IMG/VR virus record: IMGVR_UViG_3300050026_000090
Coordinates: 1 to 40,786 of that record
Reading direction: 5' to 3' (one strand)
DNA from: a virus
Length of the DNA stretch: 40,786 bases
Shown: one piece after another, positions 7,379 to 13,548 of the stretch
Numbering within the stretch: position 1 is the stretch's first letter
Layout of the letters: each line of letters opens with the position of its first letter
Position numbers and translations under genes: made by a program
The notes under the pieces: generated by a model
What the model was told of the DNA's origin: nothing
Seen by the model: only the letters and a program-made list of their open reading frames with translations
Databases searched by the model: none

Positions 7379-7488
7379 GTTTTGCACATTTTCCACAGGC
7401 AGAGCTATTGACATACAAAGCTGCTTTGTATAATATCTAATCATGCAAGGACAAGGACACAGAGTGAGTTTTGCACATTTTCCACAGG
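7373..7488 (+). repeat. 27-bp direct repeat pair flanking a promoter-operator
   Basis: Two identical 27-base copies at 7373-7399 and 7462-7488 share GAGTGAGTTTTGCACATTTT and the following CCACAGG. The first covers the end of the 66-residue gene; the second lies within the leader peptide ORF, just before the next Shine-Dalgarno. They bracket a 62-base segment that holds the promoter and palindrome, as if a regulatory cassette was duplicated or inserted. Confidence 0.9.
7408..7434 (+). promoter_or_regulatory. Strong promoter with 17-bp perfect palindromic operator
   Basis: TTGACA (7408-7413) and TATAAT (7429-7434) are both perfect, with a short 15-base spacer. The palindrome TACAAAGCTGCTTTGTA (7414-7430) fills the spacer and touches the -10 box, so a bound repressor would block RNA polymerase. 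It should drive the small-gene block from 7443 rightward. Confidence 0.8.
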
Positions 7489-7502
7489 AGGAATTGAGAT
7501 GA
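7443..7502 (+). CDS. Possible leader peptide (19 aa)
   Basis: An ATG lies eight bases after the TATAAT box, so translation could begin on a leaderless message. Nineteen codons later the TGA overlaps the ATG of the next gene (ATGA), giving coupling. The last third is formed by the second 27-base repeat. No function is recognised; it may only deliver ribosomes to the gene at 7499. Confidence 0.4.
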   Translation: MQGQGHRVSFAHFPQEELR

Positions 7503-7687
7503 AATACGCATTCGAGCACAAACCAGGGCATAGCGCATATGACCATTTCGCGGGTGAAATCATCTCACTTGCCGCGAGCGAGCAACGCACGACCAAGATT
7601 GGAATGGAGAACGCTCTCCGTCGCGCATGGATTGTTGTGCGCCCACATCCGGCTACCGCTCCCCGCATCGATGTGGTGCGGGCATGA
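7499..7687 (+). CDS. Hypothetical early protein (62 aa)
   Basis: The ATG at 7499 follows GGAGG at good spacing and overlaps the leader peptide stop. The protein is mixed alpha/beta in character, with a central LAASEQRTTKIGMENALRRAW helix-like stretch and no Cys cluster. It is the first properly initiated gene after the palindromic promoter. No family recognised. Confidence 0.7.
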   Translation: MKYAFEHKPGHSAYDHFAGEIISLAASEQRTTKIGMENALRRAWIVVRPHPATAPRIDVVRA

Positions 7688-7755
7688 GCCGTTCGATGGT
7701 CCAACGCATCCAAACTGCCCGATGCACGGAAAGCCAAAAGCAATCCTTGCCGTAA
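7684..7755 (+). CDS. Possible microprotein (23 aa)
   Basis: The ATG overlaps the upstream stop as ATGA and the frame runs 23 codons to a TAA at 7753, just before the repeated leader cassette. The product is basic and Gln/Ser-rich. Another frame across the same bases encodes a plausible HPNCPMHGKP zinc-like peptide, so this could also be a remnant of a decayed gene. Confidence 0.25.
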   Translation: MSRSMVQRIQTARCTESQKQSLP

Positions 7756-7758
7756 CAA

Positions 7759-7804
7759 GTGCAATATCGCACCAAACCGTAGTACATCATGCAAGGGAGG
7801 AAAC
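7759..7804 (+). repeat. Translation-leader cassette, copy 1
   Basis: Forty-six bases here are identical to 8348-8393. The segment starts with a near-palindrome GTGCAATATCGCAC, contains CCGTAGTACATCATGCAAG and ends in GGGAGGAAAC, the Shine-Dalgarno of the gene at 7809. Confidence 0.9.
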
Positions 7805-7808
7805 AAAA

Positions 7809-8054
7809 ATGACACAGAATGGCTTTAAACTCACAGCCGATAAGATGCGCAGAGGGAATGGCCTTTGGACGAAAGTGGTTCGCCTCCACAAATCCACCAT
7901 CGATCAGGCGGGCGCGCAAAAATGGACCCCGTATTGGAGTCTAGCGGTTGGCCGCGAAGGTGAAATTCGCGCCGCTTTCTGTGAAGAGTACAGACACGCT
8001 GGCAACGCTCACACTGCCGCAGACGATTACATTTCAGGTAGGCTTTCGTTTTAA
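7809..8054 (+). CDS. Hypothetical early protein (81 aa)
   Basis: The ATG at 7809 is fixed by GGGAGG in the leader cassette. The protein is a compact, Trp-rich alpha/beta type (GNGLWTKVVRLHK, WTPYWSLAVG) with a helical C-terminus. It is one of three neighbours that carry the same leader but do not resemble each other in sequence. No known domain. Confidence 0.75.
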   Translation: MTQNGFKLTADKMRRGNGLWTKVVRLHKSTIDQAGAQKWTPYWSLAVGREGEIRAAFCEEYRHAGNAHTAADDYISGRLSF

Positions 8055-8067
8055 TCGCCCGCCAGCC

Positions 8068-8103
8068 GCACCAAACCGTAGTACATCATGCAAGGGAGGA
8101 AAC
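8068..8103 (+). repeat. Translation-leader cassette, copy 2
   Basis: The 36-base core is identical to copies 1 and 3, but the upstream near-palindrome is missing. It provides the Shine-Dalgarno for the gene at 8108. Confidence 0.9.
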
Positions 8104-8107
8104 ACCG

Positions 8108-8344
8108 ATGAAGTTTGACGCTATCAGGGTACAGAAAGAGATTGAACATTACCGCTCTGAAACGGCCTATCGGTTCGCGTTTAAGGCCACCTCGCGATTC
8201 TCTACCGCTCTGCTTGCCAAGTCGAATAGCTCAGACGGGAACTGGTGGATTCAGCTTAGCCCATGCGAGACTGTGAACTTTTTCCGCAAGGCCGAGGCGC
8301 TCGCTTTCCTTACTGCGATTGGTGTACCTTACCAAGCCGCCTAA
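8108..8344 (+). CDS. Hypothetical early protein (78 aa)
   Basis: The start is set by the leader cassette. The product begins with a helix (MKFDAIRVQKEIEHY), has a strand-rich middle (NWWIQLS) and a closing helix (FFRKAEALAFLTAIG). No Cys or His cluster and no recognisable family. It probably belongs to the block of small host-takeover proteins. Confidence 0.75.
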   Translation: MKFDAIRVQKEIEHYRSETAYRFAFKATSRFSTALLAKSNSSDGNWWIQLSPCETVNFFRKAEALAFLTAIGVPYQAA

Positions 8345-8347
8345 CAG

Positions 8348-8393
8348 GTGCAATATCGCACCAAACCGTAGTACATCATGCAAGGGAGGAAAC
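8348..8393 (+). repeat. Translation-leader cassette, copy 3
   Basis: It is identical over 46 bases to copy 1, including the near-palindrome at 8348-8361, and supplies the Shine-Dalgarno for 8397. Degenerate relatives occur at about 8678-8716 and 12465-12509. Confidence 0.9.
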
Positions 8394-8396
8394 ACC

Positions 8397-8666
8397 ATGA
8401 CAGAGCGTGAAATATACCGGGCATTACTCAGGAACGCGATTGCATCTCTTGAGACTGACAGCCTTTACAAGTGCGTGCGTTACGTGGCCAGCCATCGCAA
8501 CCTTACGTTGTGCGGATCGGCTCGGATGTTCCTTGAGGATTCAAAGCTGTCTATTTGCCGTGGAAACATCTTCTATTGGCTGGAGAATGATGCCCCGACG
8601 GGCTGGCTTGATTGGCTGTCTGACACTGAGAACTTTTGCAAGGCGATTTGGCAGCAAGCCGCCTGA
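8397..8666 (+). CDS. Hypothetical early protein (89 aa)
   Basis: The ATG at 8397 follows the third leader cassette; an in-frame extension to 8319 overlaps the previous gene and lacks a ribosome site. The protein is helical with paired Cys residues (C22, C38, C52, C80 region) that are not spaced like a zinc ribbon, and a WLDWLSD segment. No family recognised. Confidence 0.75.
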   Translation: MTEREIYRALLRNAIASLETDSLYKCVRYVASHRNLTLCGSARMFLEDSKLSICRGNIFYWLENDAPTGWLDWLSDTENFCKAIWQQAA

Positions 8667-8716
8667 TCCCGTCACCGCAGCATAACCGTAGTACAGCGCA
8701 TGGAGGCGCAAGTCGA

Positions 8717-8947
8717 ATGAGATGTGAAATTTGCGGTACAGACCTAAGCCGCGATTTGTTCGCGGTCGTAACCGGCGAAAGGGTTTGCTCGATTTGCAAA
8801 CTGAAATTCATCGGCGGATTGCCGACAACTCAAGATCGCATTAACGTGGCTCGCGTCGTTCTTGGCTTAGCGAAGGGCGAATACTACCAGCAAGACAACG
8901 GCAAAGAAGCAGGTAGAATCCTCAGACGAGAGGCTCCGTTAGCATAA
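8717..8947 (+). CDS. Small zinc-ribbon protein (76 aa)
   Basis: The ATG at 8717 follows GGAGG and a degenerate leader cassette. The N-terminal half has C3-x2-C6 and a second C-x2-C pair (CSICK) that would bind one zinc ion. The C-terminal half is a charged helix. It is likely a small adaptor that binds nucleic acid or protein; no specific role can be assigned. Confidence 0.75.
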   Translation: MRCEICGTDLSRDLFAVVTGERVCSICKLKFIGGLPTTQDRINVARVVLGLAKGEYYQQDNGKEAGRILRREAPLA

Positions 8948-9016
8948 CCCGCGCCTGGTCCGCATGACCTCCCGAGGCACAGCACGCGCAATCATCGCGC
9001 ACATGGAGGCAGCACA

Positions 9017-9244
9017 ATGAACCACATCACCGAAGCACTCGACCTCATCATGCAGAATCAGCTCGTAGCCTTGCTCTGTGTTGCGGTCGTCTTTCTCATT
9101 GCCGGAATCGCGCTGATGGTCGGATACGAACGCGCCGAGAACAAGGTAGTGTGGAAGACGGCCCGCGCCGAGAATCAAGAGGCGAAGGCTATCGAAGCTG
9201 GCCGCAAGCTGTACGAGCAGGCGGCGCGGAATCGGGAGGATTGA
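9017..9244 (+). CDS. Small single-pass membrane protein (75 aa)
   Basis: A hydrophobic helix at about residues 18-38 (VALLCVAVVFLIAGIALMVG) is followed by a charged, helical cytoplasmic-type tail rich in Glu, Lys and Ala. GGAGG precedes the ATG at 9017. The layout is similar to superinfection-exclusion or membrane-anchored phage proteins, but nothing specific supports that. Confidence 0.75.
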   Translation: MNHITEALDLIMQNQLVALLCVAVVFLIAGIALMVGYERAENKVVWKTARAENQEAKAIEAGRKLYEQAARNRED

Positions 9245-9245
9245 C

Positions 9246-9479
9246 ATGGCAGATCTGAGTTGGGCAACACCTAAGGCGGACGATAAGAAATTTGTGAAAA
9301 TCCATTGTCCGAAGGCGCGAGTAGTTCCTTATTCTGGCAACCACATTTCATGGACTTGTTATCTCAATAATAACGCCCATGATTGTGGAGGAAGTTTCTG
9401 GGCACCATCACCGCAAATCGCATGGGCCGAAGCACGCAAAGCAGTTGAATACGATTTACGAAAAGCACCAGACCTGTAG
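9246..9479 (+). CDS. Hypothetical protein (77 aa)
   Basis: It starts two bases after the previous stop, with GGAGG in the end of that gene. The protein is strand-rich (AKADDKKFVKIHCP, ISWTCYLNNNAHDCGGSFW) with three Cys residues and a helical end. Unknown family. Confidence 0.7.
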   Translation: MADLSWATPKADDKKFVKIHCPKARVVPYSGNHISWTCYLNNNAHDCGGSFWAPSPQIAWAEARKAVEYDLRKAPDL

Positions 9480-9520
9480 CACAGCCTGGGGCGCGACATA
9501 ACGCGCTGGAGGAACACGAA

Positions 9521-10639
9521 ATGAAGGGATATAAGGGGTTCAACGATCAGCTGCAATGCTCGCCCAATGGCAAGCCATTTCAGTACGAAGTAGGGCAAAC
9601 CTACACCCACCAAGGAACCATTTCGCTCTGCAAGCAAGGGCTGCATTTCGTAGAGCATCCCCTGGACACATGGACCTACTACAAACCGCTTGACGGTAGC
9701 CGCTTCGCTCTGGTGGAAGCTGAGGGCGTTTCCGACGAAACGCGAGATGATACCAAGCGTGTCGCACAATCGCTCACCATCAAGGCAGAGGTTAAGATTC
9801 CTACCCTGCTCAAAGCCGCAGTTGAGTTTGTATTCAGTAAGGTCAAGAGTTCGCCAACTGTGAGCGCCACAACCGGCGACTCCGCGCACAGCGCCACGAC
9901 CGGATACTCCGCGCACAGCGCCACGACCGGCGACTCCGCGCACAGCGCCACGACCGGATACTCCGCGCACAGCGCCACGACCGGATACTCCGCGCACAGC
10001 GCCACGACCGGCAACTCCGCGCACAGCGCCACGACCGGCGACTCCGCGCACAGCGCCACGACCGGACACTACGCGCACAGCGCCACGACCGGCGACTCCG
10101 CGCACAGCGCCACGACCGGCGACTACGCGCACAGCGCCACGACCGGCTTCTCCGCGCACAGCGCCACGACCGGCGACTCCGCGCACAGCGCCACGACCGG
10201 CGACTACGCGCACAGCGCCACGACCGGCTTCTCCGCGCACAGCGCCACGACCGGCGACTACGCGCACAGCGCCACGACCGGCGACTACGCGCACAGCGCC
10301 ACGACCGGCGACTACGCGCACAGCGCCACGACCGGCGACTACGCGCACAGCGCCACGACCGGCAACTCCGCGCACAGCGCCACGACCGGACACTACGCGC
10401 ACAGCGCCACGACCGGACACTACGCGCACAGCGCAGTAGTGGGGAAAGAGTGTATCGCCGCATCGCTCGGCGTAGCAGGACAAGCGAAGGGCATCAAAGG
10501 CAACTGGCTTGTCTTAGCCGAATGGGTAGATGACAAGATCAAAAGCATGGGAATCACTATCGTAGACGGCAAGAAGATCAAGGCCGACACTTTCTACACA
10601 CTGAAAGACGGAAGGTTTGTCGAGGCTACCCATGACTGA
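9521..10639 (+). CDS. DUF7666-like protein with 21 nine-residue repeats
   Basis: The 372-residue protein has three parts. Residues 1-110 match the DUF7666 type of phage protein (MKGYKGF start, FQYEVG, then a KQGLHFVE segment). Residues 115-303 are 21 tandem units SATTGxxAH in which only two positions change (D, Y, N, H or F, then S or Y). The end is a folded tail (GVAGQAKGIKGNWLVLAEW). A nine-residue period could form a beta-solenoid rod. GGAGG precedes the ATG. Function is unknown; a structural or surface role for the rod is inferred. Confidence 0.85.
   Translation: MKGYKGFNDQLQCSPNGKPFQYEVGQTYTHQGTISLCKQGLHFVEHPLDTWTYYKPLDGSRFALVEAEGVSDETRDDTKRVAQSLTIKAEVKIPTLLKAAVEFVFSKVKSSPTVSATTGDSAHSATTGYSAHSATTGDSAHSATTGYSAHSATTGYSAHSATTGNSAHSATTGDSAHSATTGHYAHSATTGDSAHSATTGDYAHSATTGFSAHSATTGDSAHSATTGDYAHSATTGFSAHSATTGDYAHSATTGDYAHSATTGDYAHSATTGDYAHSATTGNSAHSATTGHYAHSATTGHYAHSAVVGKECIAASLGVAGQAKGIKGNWLVLAEWVDDKIKSMGITIVDGKKIKADTFYTLKDGRFVEATHD
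9863..10429 (+). repeat. 27-bp coding tandem repeat, 21 units
   Basis: Each unit is AGCGCCACGACCGG plus a 7-base variable part and GCGCAC. Six unit types occur: GGC-GAC-TCC, GGA-TAC-TCC, GGC-AAC-TCC, GGA-CAC-TAC, GGC-GAC-TAC and GGC-TTC-TCC. The rest is invariant even at silent sites, apart from one ACA in unit 1. This fits recent expansion and shuffling. Confidence 0.95.
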
Positions 10640-10790
10640 CCCGCTGACCAACCTGTTCAGCACCGGCCCCAACCGCAGCATCCGCGCACACGAGCCGCAG
10701 ATACACTGGCCCACCGTGCGCTTGACATTAGCAATCATAACCGCGCTGGCCATCCTGGGCTGGCTGTTCGTGAATGGAGGCTCGAATTGA
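10632..10790 (+). CDS. Small single-pass membrane protein (52 aa)
   Basis: The ATG lies eight bases inside the end of the repeat protein gene. Residues 31-48 form a hydrophobic helix (LTLAIITALAILGWLFV) near the C-terminus, with a polar N-terminus. Shape fits a tail-anchored or holin-accessory peptide, but no family is recognised. The 3' end carries the GGAGG that serves the next gene. Confidence 0.6.
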   Translation: MTDPLTNLFSTGPNRSIRAHEPQIHWPTVRLTLAIITALAILGWLFVNGGSN

Positions 10791-11143
10791 GCGAAGAAAT
10801 GAACCCGTGCCCGTTTCATGCCGACAAGAGGCCGATCCTTGTCTATTTCGGCGAAGGTCCAAGTAGCATAGCTGAATGTGAGGAAGATTACTGGAGGGAT
10901 TCTCCGGGAAGTGCACAGTGCGATTGTGGGGCCAGTGGTCCTACTGACTATTCATTCGACGGTTGTATCGCCGCATGGAACACACGCCCGGTCGAGGATG
11001 CGCTGGTCGAGGCGCTGAAAGTGTTTGTTAATGCTGCTGAGTCGTGGCACAACTTCCACAAGCACACTGATGGGATTCAATGCGACCAGCTCTGCGCTGC
11101 TATTGAACCAGCACGCGCCGCGCTCAAGTTGGCTGGCAAGTGA
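10787..11143 (+). CDS. Lar-like restriction alleviation protein
   Basis: The product has the Lar-type pattern: an opening PCPF, a CDCGASGP segment in the middle and GCIAAWNTRP afterwards. Lar proteins modulate host type I restriction enzymes. A C-terminal extension (about residues 66-118) is helical. The start is taken as the TTG at 10787 because GGAGG at 10775-10779 is well spaced and TTGA overlaps the previous stop; an ATG at 10799 is the alternative. One usual Cys is replaced by His (CPFH). Confidence 0.65.
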   Translation: MSEEMNPCPFHADKRPILVYFGEGPSSIAECEEDYWRDSPGSAQCDCGASGPTDYSFDGCIAAWNTRPVEDALVEALKVFVNAAESWHNFHKHTDGIQCDQLCAAIEPARAALKLAGK

Positions 11144-11214
11144 CCGCGCTGCTCGAAACCGCAATCTACGGCGCATGGCTGATCGCTGCTGTGTGCTACG
11201 CGAAACGCACGTAA
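11140..11214 (+). CDS. Possible hydrophobic microprotein (24 aa)
   Basis: A GTG overlaps the previous stop (GTGA) and is followed by 24 codons that encode a short hydrophobic helix (AIYGAWLIAAVCYA) and a basic end. There is no own Shine-Dalgarno, so it depends on coupling. It may be a real membrane peptide or a chance frame. Confidence 0.3.
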   Translation: MTALLETAIYGAWLIAAVCYAKRT

Positions 11215-11255
11215 CCGGCGCAGGTAATGGGGCGCGAAGGAAAGGAGTCTCACGC

Positions 11256-11465
11256 ATGAAATACGGATACACCTGCAAATGCGGATGGCGTTTAGAGCGT
11301 AAAGACAGACGCGGGAACGCGGTGACTCGGCGCGGATATGCCGCTGCCAAGATGGACCACGCATTCAAAGAGGGCTTTACGGTTATCGACGGCGAACCTA
11401 TCAAGGGATGCGCCCATCTCCGTAAGGAACTCGAAGACAGCCGCAAGGTCCAAGCGAAAGGCTAA
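11256..11465 (+). CDS. Small hypothetical protein with Cys pair (69 aa)
   Basis: AAGGAG at 11242-11247 fixes the ATG at 11256. The N-terminus has YTCKCGWRLERKDRRGN, a C-x-C pair followed by basic residues, and a later GCAHL may complete a metal site. The rest is a charged helix. No family recognised. Confidence 0.7.
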   Translation: MKYGYTCKCGWRLERKDRRGNAVTRRGYAAAKMDHAFKEGFTVIDGEPIKGCAHLRKELEDSRKVQAKG

Positions 11466-11509
11466 CCACCGGCAGCTATGCCGCAACCGAGAGAGGAAGG
11501 ACACACGAA

Positions 11510-12463
11510 ATGCCCAAAGCTGGCGAAAGATTATCCAGAGCCGAAGATGGTACGACCTTGAAGCTCGAAGGTCGCAACCTGCCACCGCGCACAATCGTCA
11601 TTCAGGAGGGCTGGAACTCACGCGATATGTCCAGCCCCGCAACCCGTGACCACATCGAAAACACACTCAAGCCGTCAATCAAAGCCCGGATGAACGATGG
11701 ACTTCCGGGACTCTTTGACCCTATCAAGGTGCGCTACATACGCGCTACCGGAACGCCGCTGCTGATCGACGGCGAGTGCCGGCTGACAGCTTACCTCGAA
11801 TTGTGGGACGAAGGCATTGAGGCCAACATTCCCATCACCGACACGGATGGGAGCGCCGCCGATCTGCGCGTCTCTACCCTCGTAGGCAATTCCGGCCTGC
11901 CACTCACGCCGCTGGAAATCGGCCTCCAATGCAAACGCCTCCGCGACGGCCTGTGCAAGTCTGAGGATTGGATTGCAGAACACATCGGCAAGCCCCGGCG
12001 CTTCATCACTGACGCTATCGCCCTCCATGACGCCCCGGAAGAAGCCAAAGCCCTTGTCGCCGCTGGCGAAGTCACCCCCGGTGCCGTACTACATGCCGTC
12101 AAGGAACACGGAGCGGAAAAGGGCGTCAAGGTTCTCAAAGCGGCTGTAGCTGCCCGCCCAACCCCACCGCCTCCCGCTCAGGCCAGCATCCCCGGCACAG
12201 CCAAGCCCGCCAAGGCTCCCAAACCAGTAGCAAGGCCCAAGGCGCTATCAAAACGCGAGACGGCCCTTAAAGCCGCCCCAGAGCCTCAGCAGCAGCCTGT
12301 TCCCGCGGCCGCTCTAATCGTCTGTAAGCAGGATTGCCACGGATTGAACTCGAAGGCGCTCAGCATCGAACTGGCCCGCGCTACCAAGTCAGAGGACTTG
12401 ACGCCTGCCGATATGCTCAGACTCGCCGGACAGGTTCTCTTGTCCTATGACCTCAAGGTGTAA
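11510..12463 (+). CDS. ParB-like nuclease/partition-domain protein (317 aa)
   Basis: Residues about 20-110 have a ParB N-terminal layout, with a FDPIKVRYI strand and LLIDGECRLTAYLEL as the nucleotide-binding box (GxxR). Residues about 120-190 form an HTH-like region (TPLEIGLQCKRLRDGLCKSEDWIAEHIGKPRRFITDA split over two helices). A Pro/Ala-rich linker (210-270) leads to a C-terminal helical domain. AGGAAGG precedes the ATG. In phages such proteins act as transcription regulators or plasmid-like partition factors; the first is more likely here without a ParA neighbour. Confidence 0.8.
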   Translation: MPKAGERLSRAEDGTTLKLEGRNLPPRTIVIQEGWNSRDMSSPATRDHIENTLKPSIKARMNDGLPGLFDPIKVRYIRATGTPLLIDGECRLTAYLELWDEGIEANIPITDTDGSAADLRVSTLVGNSGLPLTPLEIGLQCKRLRDGLCKSEDWIAEHIGKPRRFITDAIALHDAPEEAKALVAAGEVTPGAVLHAVKEHGAEKGVKVLKAAVAARPTPPPPAQASIPGTAKPAKAPKPVARPKALSKRETALKAAPEPQQQPVPAAALIVCKQDCHGLNSKALSIELARATKSEDLTPADMLRLAGQVLLSYDLKV

Positions 12464-12509
12464 TAATCGCACTAAACCCTGCAACACCCGCGCTAAGGAG
12501 GCGCATAGA

Positions 12510-12842
12510 ATGGAACTTGACGTTCAAAAATTGCTTGAAGATTCACTGCCGTCAATGATGGAAGGATTCCGCGCCGAAATCAAATCTTCGGTCAACTGGC
12601 AAGTGAAGGATACAGTTGGGAAGCTAGTCACAGACCACGTTATCGAATGGGTGAGTGCCAACGTCCTGCCAGAAATTACTGCCGCCCTCGTCGAATCGAA
12701 AGAGAGCATCGTTTCGACCGGCGCAGCCCTAGGCCCGCAAGTCGTGACTATCCTCACGGAAGGTCTGCTTGAAAACCTCAAAAAGAACCTCGAAAACTCA
12801 TGGAAGCGCGATAAGGTTATGGAGGCTCTTTTCAAAAGCTAA
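12510..12842 (+). CDS. Hypothetical helical protein (110 aa)
   Basis: AAGGAG at 12495-12500 sets the ATG at 12510. The product is almost entirely amphipathic helix (DVQKLLEDSLPSMMEGFRAE, VIEWVSANVLPEITAALVES) and ends in a basic helix. Its leader is a degenerate relative of the 36-base cassette found at 7769-8393. It ends the first plus-strand run ahead of a terminator-like hairpin. No family recognised. Confidence 0.75.
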   Translation: MELDVQKLLEDSLPSMMEGFRAEIKSSVNWQVKDTVGKLVTDHVIEWVSANVLPEITAALVESKESIVSTGAALGPQVVTILTEGLLENLKKNLENSWKRDKVMEALFKS

Positions 12843-12891
12843 CCCCGCAACACGTCCTCGCTCTACCCCCTGCATACGTTCCCACCAAAAC

Positions 12892-12928
12892 GAAGCGTCT
12901 CAGATTCTTGGGGCGCTTCATCCTTTTT
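12892..12928 (+). terminator. Weak intrinsic terminator
   Basis: GAAGCG at 12892-12897 pairs with CGCTTC at 12914-12919 across a 16-base loop and is followed by CCTTTTT ending at 12928. The stem is short, so termination may be partial. Confidence 0.5.
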
Positions 12929-12974
12929 GCGCTATAATGAAGGAGTCCGCCGCTCTCGCGCTGGATTCGGGTAT

Positions 12975-13050
12975 CCCGGCTGATCACCGGGGTCGTAAGT
13001 GGCCGGGGAATGTCCTCAAGCGTTCCCCGCCAGCCTCACTTGAGGAAGGA
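12975..13050 (+). promoter_or_regulatory. Structured leader that can hide the Shine-Dalgarno of the DUF1376 gene
   Basis: Three pairings are visible. CCCGG (12975-12979) pairs with CCGGG (12987-12991). A long stem joins 13000-13010 with 13023-13032 (one bulged C). The loop of that stem carries TCCTCAAG (13013-13020), a perfect complement of CTTGAGGA (13039-13046), which includes part of the Shine-Dalgarno. The loop could thus form a pseudoknot that blocks ribosome entry. No known riboswitch class is recognised. A TATAAT at 12933-12938 may be its promoter. Confidence 0.55.
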
Positions 13051-13054
13051 TGAA

Positions 13055-13417
13055 ATGCCGGAAAAAACAGATATTTGGATGCCGCTGTATATCGGCGATT
13101 ACCTTGCCGACACATCTCATTTAGACACTCTGGAACATGGAGCCTACCTGCTCTTGCTCATGCACTATTGGAGAAAAGGCCCACTTGAGAACAACCCTAA
13201 AGCCCTGCTCTCAATCACCAAACTACATGGACCGGAGGCTTCAAGCCTGCTACAAGCATTGCTTGATGGATTCTTCCAACTCTCCGAAGATGGGAAGTGG
13301 CACCAGGAACGAGCCGACAAGGAACGCGCTCGATCTCTGCAAATCCAACAAAACTATCACGATAGAGCCATAAGGGGAGGAGAAGCAACTAGACTGAAAT
13401 GGGAAAGTAAGGCTTGA
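13055..13417 (+). CDS. DUF1376 (YdaU-like) replication protein, short
   Basis: The N-terminus has the DUF1376 signature DIWMPLYIGDYLADTSHLD...HGAYLLLLMHYW. These proteins sit in phage replication modules next to primase or helicase-loader genes. At 120 residues it is shorter than most; it stops just as the usual low-complexity linker would begin, inside a degenerate 12-base tandem array. The start at 13055 follows GAGGAAGGA. It may be a truncated form of a longer replication protein. Confidence 0.85.
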   Translation: MPEKTDIWMPLYIGDYLADTSHLDTLEHGAYLLLLMHYWRKGPLENNPKALLSITKLHGPEASSLLQALLDGFFQLSEDGKWHQERADKERARSLQIQQNYHDRAIRGGEATRLKWESKA

Positions 13418-13471
13418 AACCTAGCTTGTAGCTGTGCTTGAAGCCTAGCGTGAAGCATGGCTTGACGATAG
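13412..13471 (+). repeat. Five 12-bp tandem units, iteron-like
   Basis: Units with strict 12-base spacing begin at 13412, 13424, 13436, 13448 and 13460, near a consensus GCTTGAAGCCTA. The array starts at the 3' end of the replication-type gene and is followed by an AT-richer stretch to 13548. It could be an origin iteron set or the decayed low-complexity tail of the DUF1376 gene (a shifted frame reads LKPS-type units). Confidence 0.7.
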
Positions 13472-13548
13472 CACCTTTACCGTTACCATTACACTAAATA
13501 CCCTAAAGACATTAAAAACTACACCGGATAGTAAAAGTCTGAGTATAC

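Noticed and set aside
7539-7808. In-frame extension of the 81-residue gene back to 7539
   Set aside because: The repeated leader with GGGAGG just before 7809 marks the real start, though the extension includes a HPNCPMHGKP peptide that may be a gene remnant.
9863-10429. CRISPR array or diversity-generating retroelement target
   Set aside because: The repeats are contiguous coding units without spacers, and no cas gene or reverse transcriptase occurs in the window. Linked unit types argue against random template-driven mutation.
9359-10483. Long minus-strand ORFs (374, 206 and 126 codons) across the repeat region
   Set aside because: They are shadows of the 27-base repeat, whose length is a multiple of three, so every frame without a stop in one unit stays open. 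No ribosome sites and low-complexity Arg/Ser/Val products.
12937-13053. 38-codon ORF ending two bases before the DUF1376 ATG
   Set aside because: Its ATG lies in the TATAAT box, there is no Shine-Dalgarno, and its bases are better explained by RNA structure.
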